Assembly (NCBI GenBank): GCA_934122215.1
Contig: CAKOWF010000053.1
Coordinates: 1-5,657 of the forward strand
Source of the DNA: an uncultured Bacilli bacterium
GTDB taxonomy: Bacteria; Bacillota_I; Bacilli_A; RF39; UBA660
Direction: 5' to 3'
Length of the DNA: 5,657 bases
This document shows, piece after piece, positions 5,619 through 5,657 of the stretch. The number at the start of each line of letters is the position of its first letter. Position 1 is the stretch's first letter. The notes beneath the pieces are model-generated. The model did not search any database and had not been told where the DNA came from. It worked only from the letters and a program-made list of their open reading frames with translations. The position numbers and the translations under genes are program-made.

Positions 5619-5657
5619 ATGTATAAAAAAAATATTTTCTTTCAATATAAATTTAGA

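Noticed and set aside
5617..5630. TGTATAAA as a promoter for a gene beyond the window
   Set aside because: The spacing does not fit an extended -10, no -35 is evident, and TATAAA strings are common by chance here.
1..5657. CRISPR array, tRNA, rRNA, insertion sequence or attachment site
   Set aside because: No regularly spaced repeats, cloverleaf sequences, transposase motifs or flanking duplications were found on reading both strands.

Overview
The window is very AT-rich DNA (roughly a quarter G+C by eye) with Firmicutes-type expression signals: strong AGGTGA-like Shine-Dalgarno sites 4-5 nt before the starts, extended -10 promoters and short hairpin-plus-T terminators. All tryptophans are read from TGG, and every stop is TAA or TAG, so the standard bacterial code fits and a Mycoplasma-type UGA-Trp code is not needed. 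The best guess is an uncultured low-GC Firmicute, perhaps a gut member of the Bacilli/RF39 or Erysipelotrichales type. That assignment is inference from composition and gene families.

Layout: (1) 1-738, the 3' part of a gene for a probable cell-surface or extracellular protein. It ends in a WTS...GVRPV C-terminal module like those of C-type-lectin-fold variable proteins. (2) 746-785, a terminator hairpin overlapped by an extended -10 promoter. (3) 803-1990 and 1977-3557, a two-gene operon of FAD-dependent flavoproteins, one HI0933/BaiN-like (COG2081) and one COG2509-like. They overlap by 14 nt and the second starts at GTG. (4) 3554-4024 on the minus strand, a small UPF0316-type membrane protein (three membrane segments plus DUF2179). 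Its stop codon overlaps the stop of the flavoprotein operon. (5) 4025-4122, a divergent promoter region. (6) 4123-5574, an unrecognised 483-residue cytoplasmic-looking protein, followed by a terminator at 5589-5618.

The most interesting signal is inside the first gene. Its last ~110 coding bases (601-708) are 50% G+C, against about 29% in the 120 bases before them. Within them, 16 codons in a row (649-696) end in C or T. That is the expected footprint of adenine-directed mutagenesis of AAY codons, so this segment is a candidate variable region of a diversity-generating retroelement (DGR) target. No reverse transcriptase or template repeat is visible here, so any such system would have to act from elsewhere in the genome. 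The orphan gene at 4123-5574 is the second candidate for something undescribed. The flavoprotein pair and the UPF0316 gene look like ordinary chromosomal genes, and nothing in the window marks a plasmid, phage, insertion sequence or CRISPR array.
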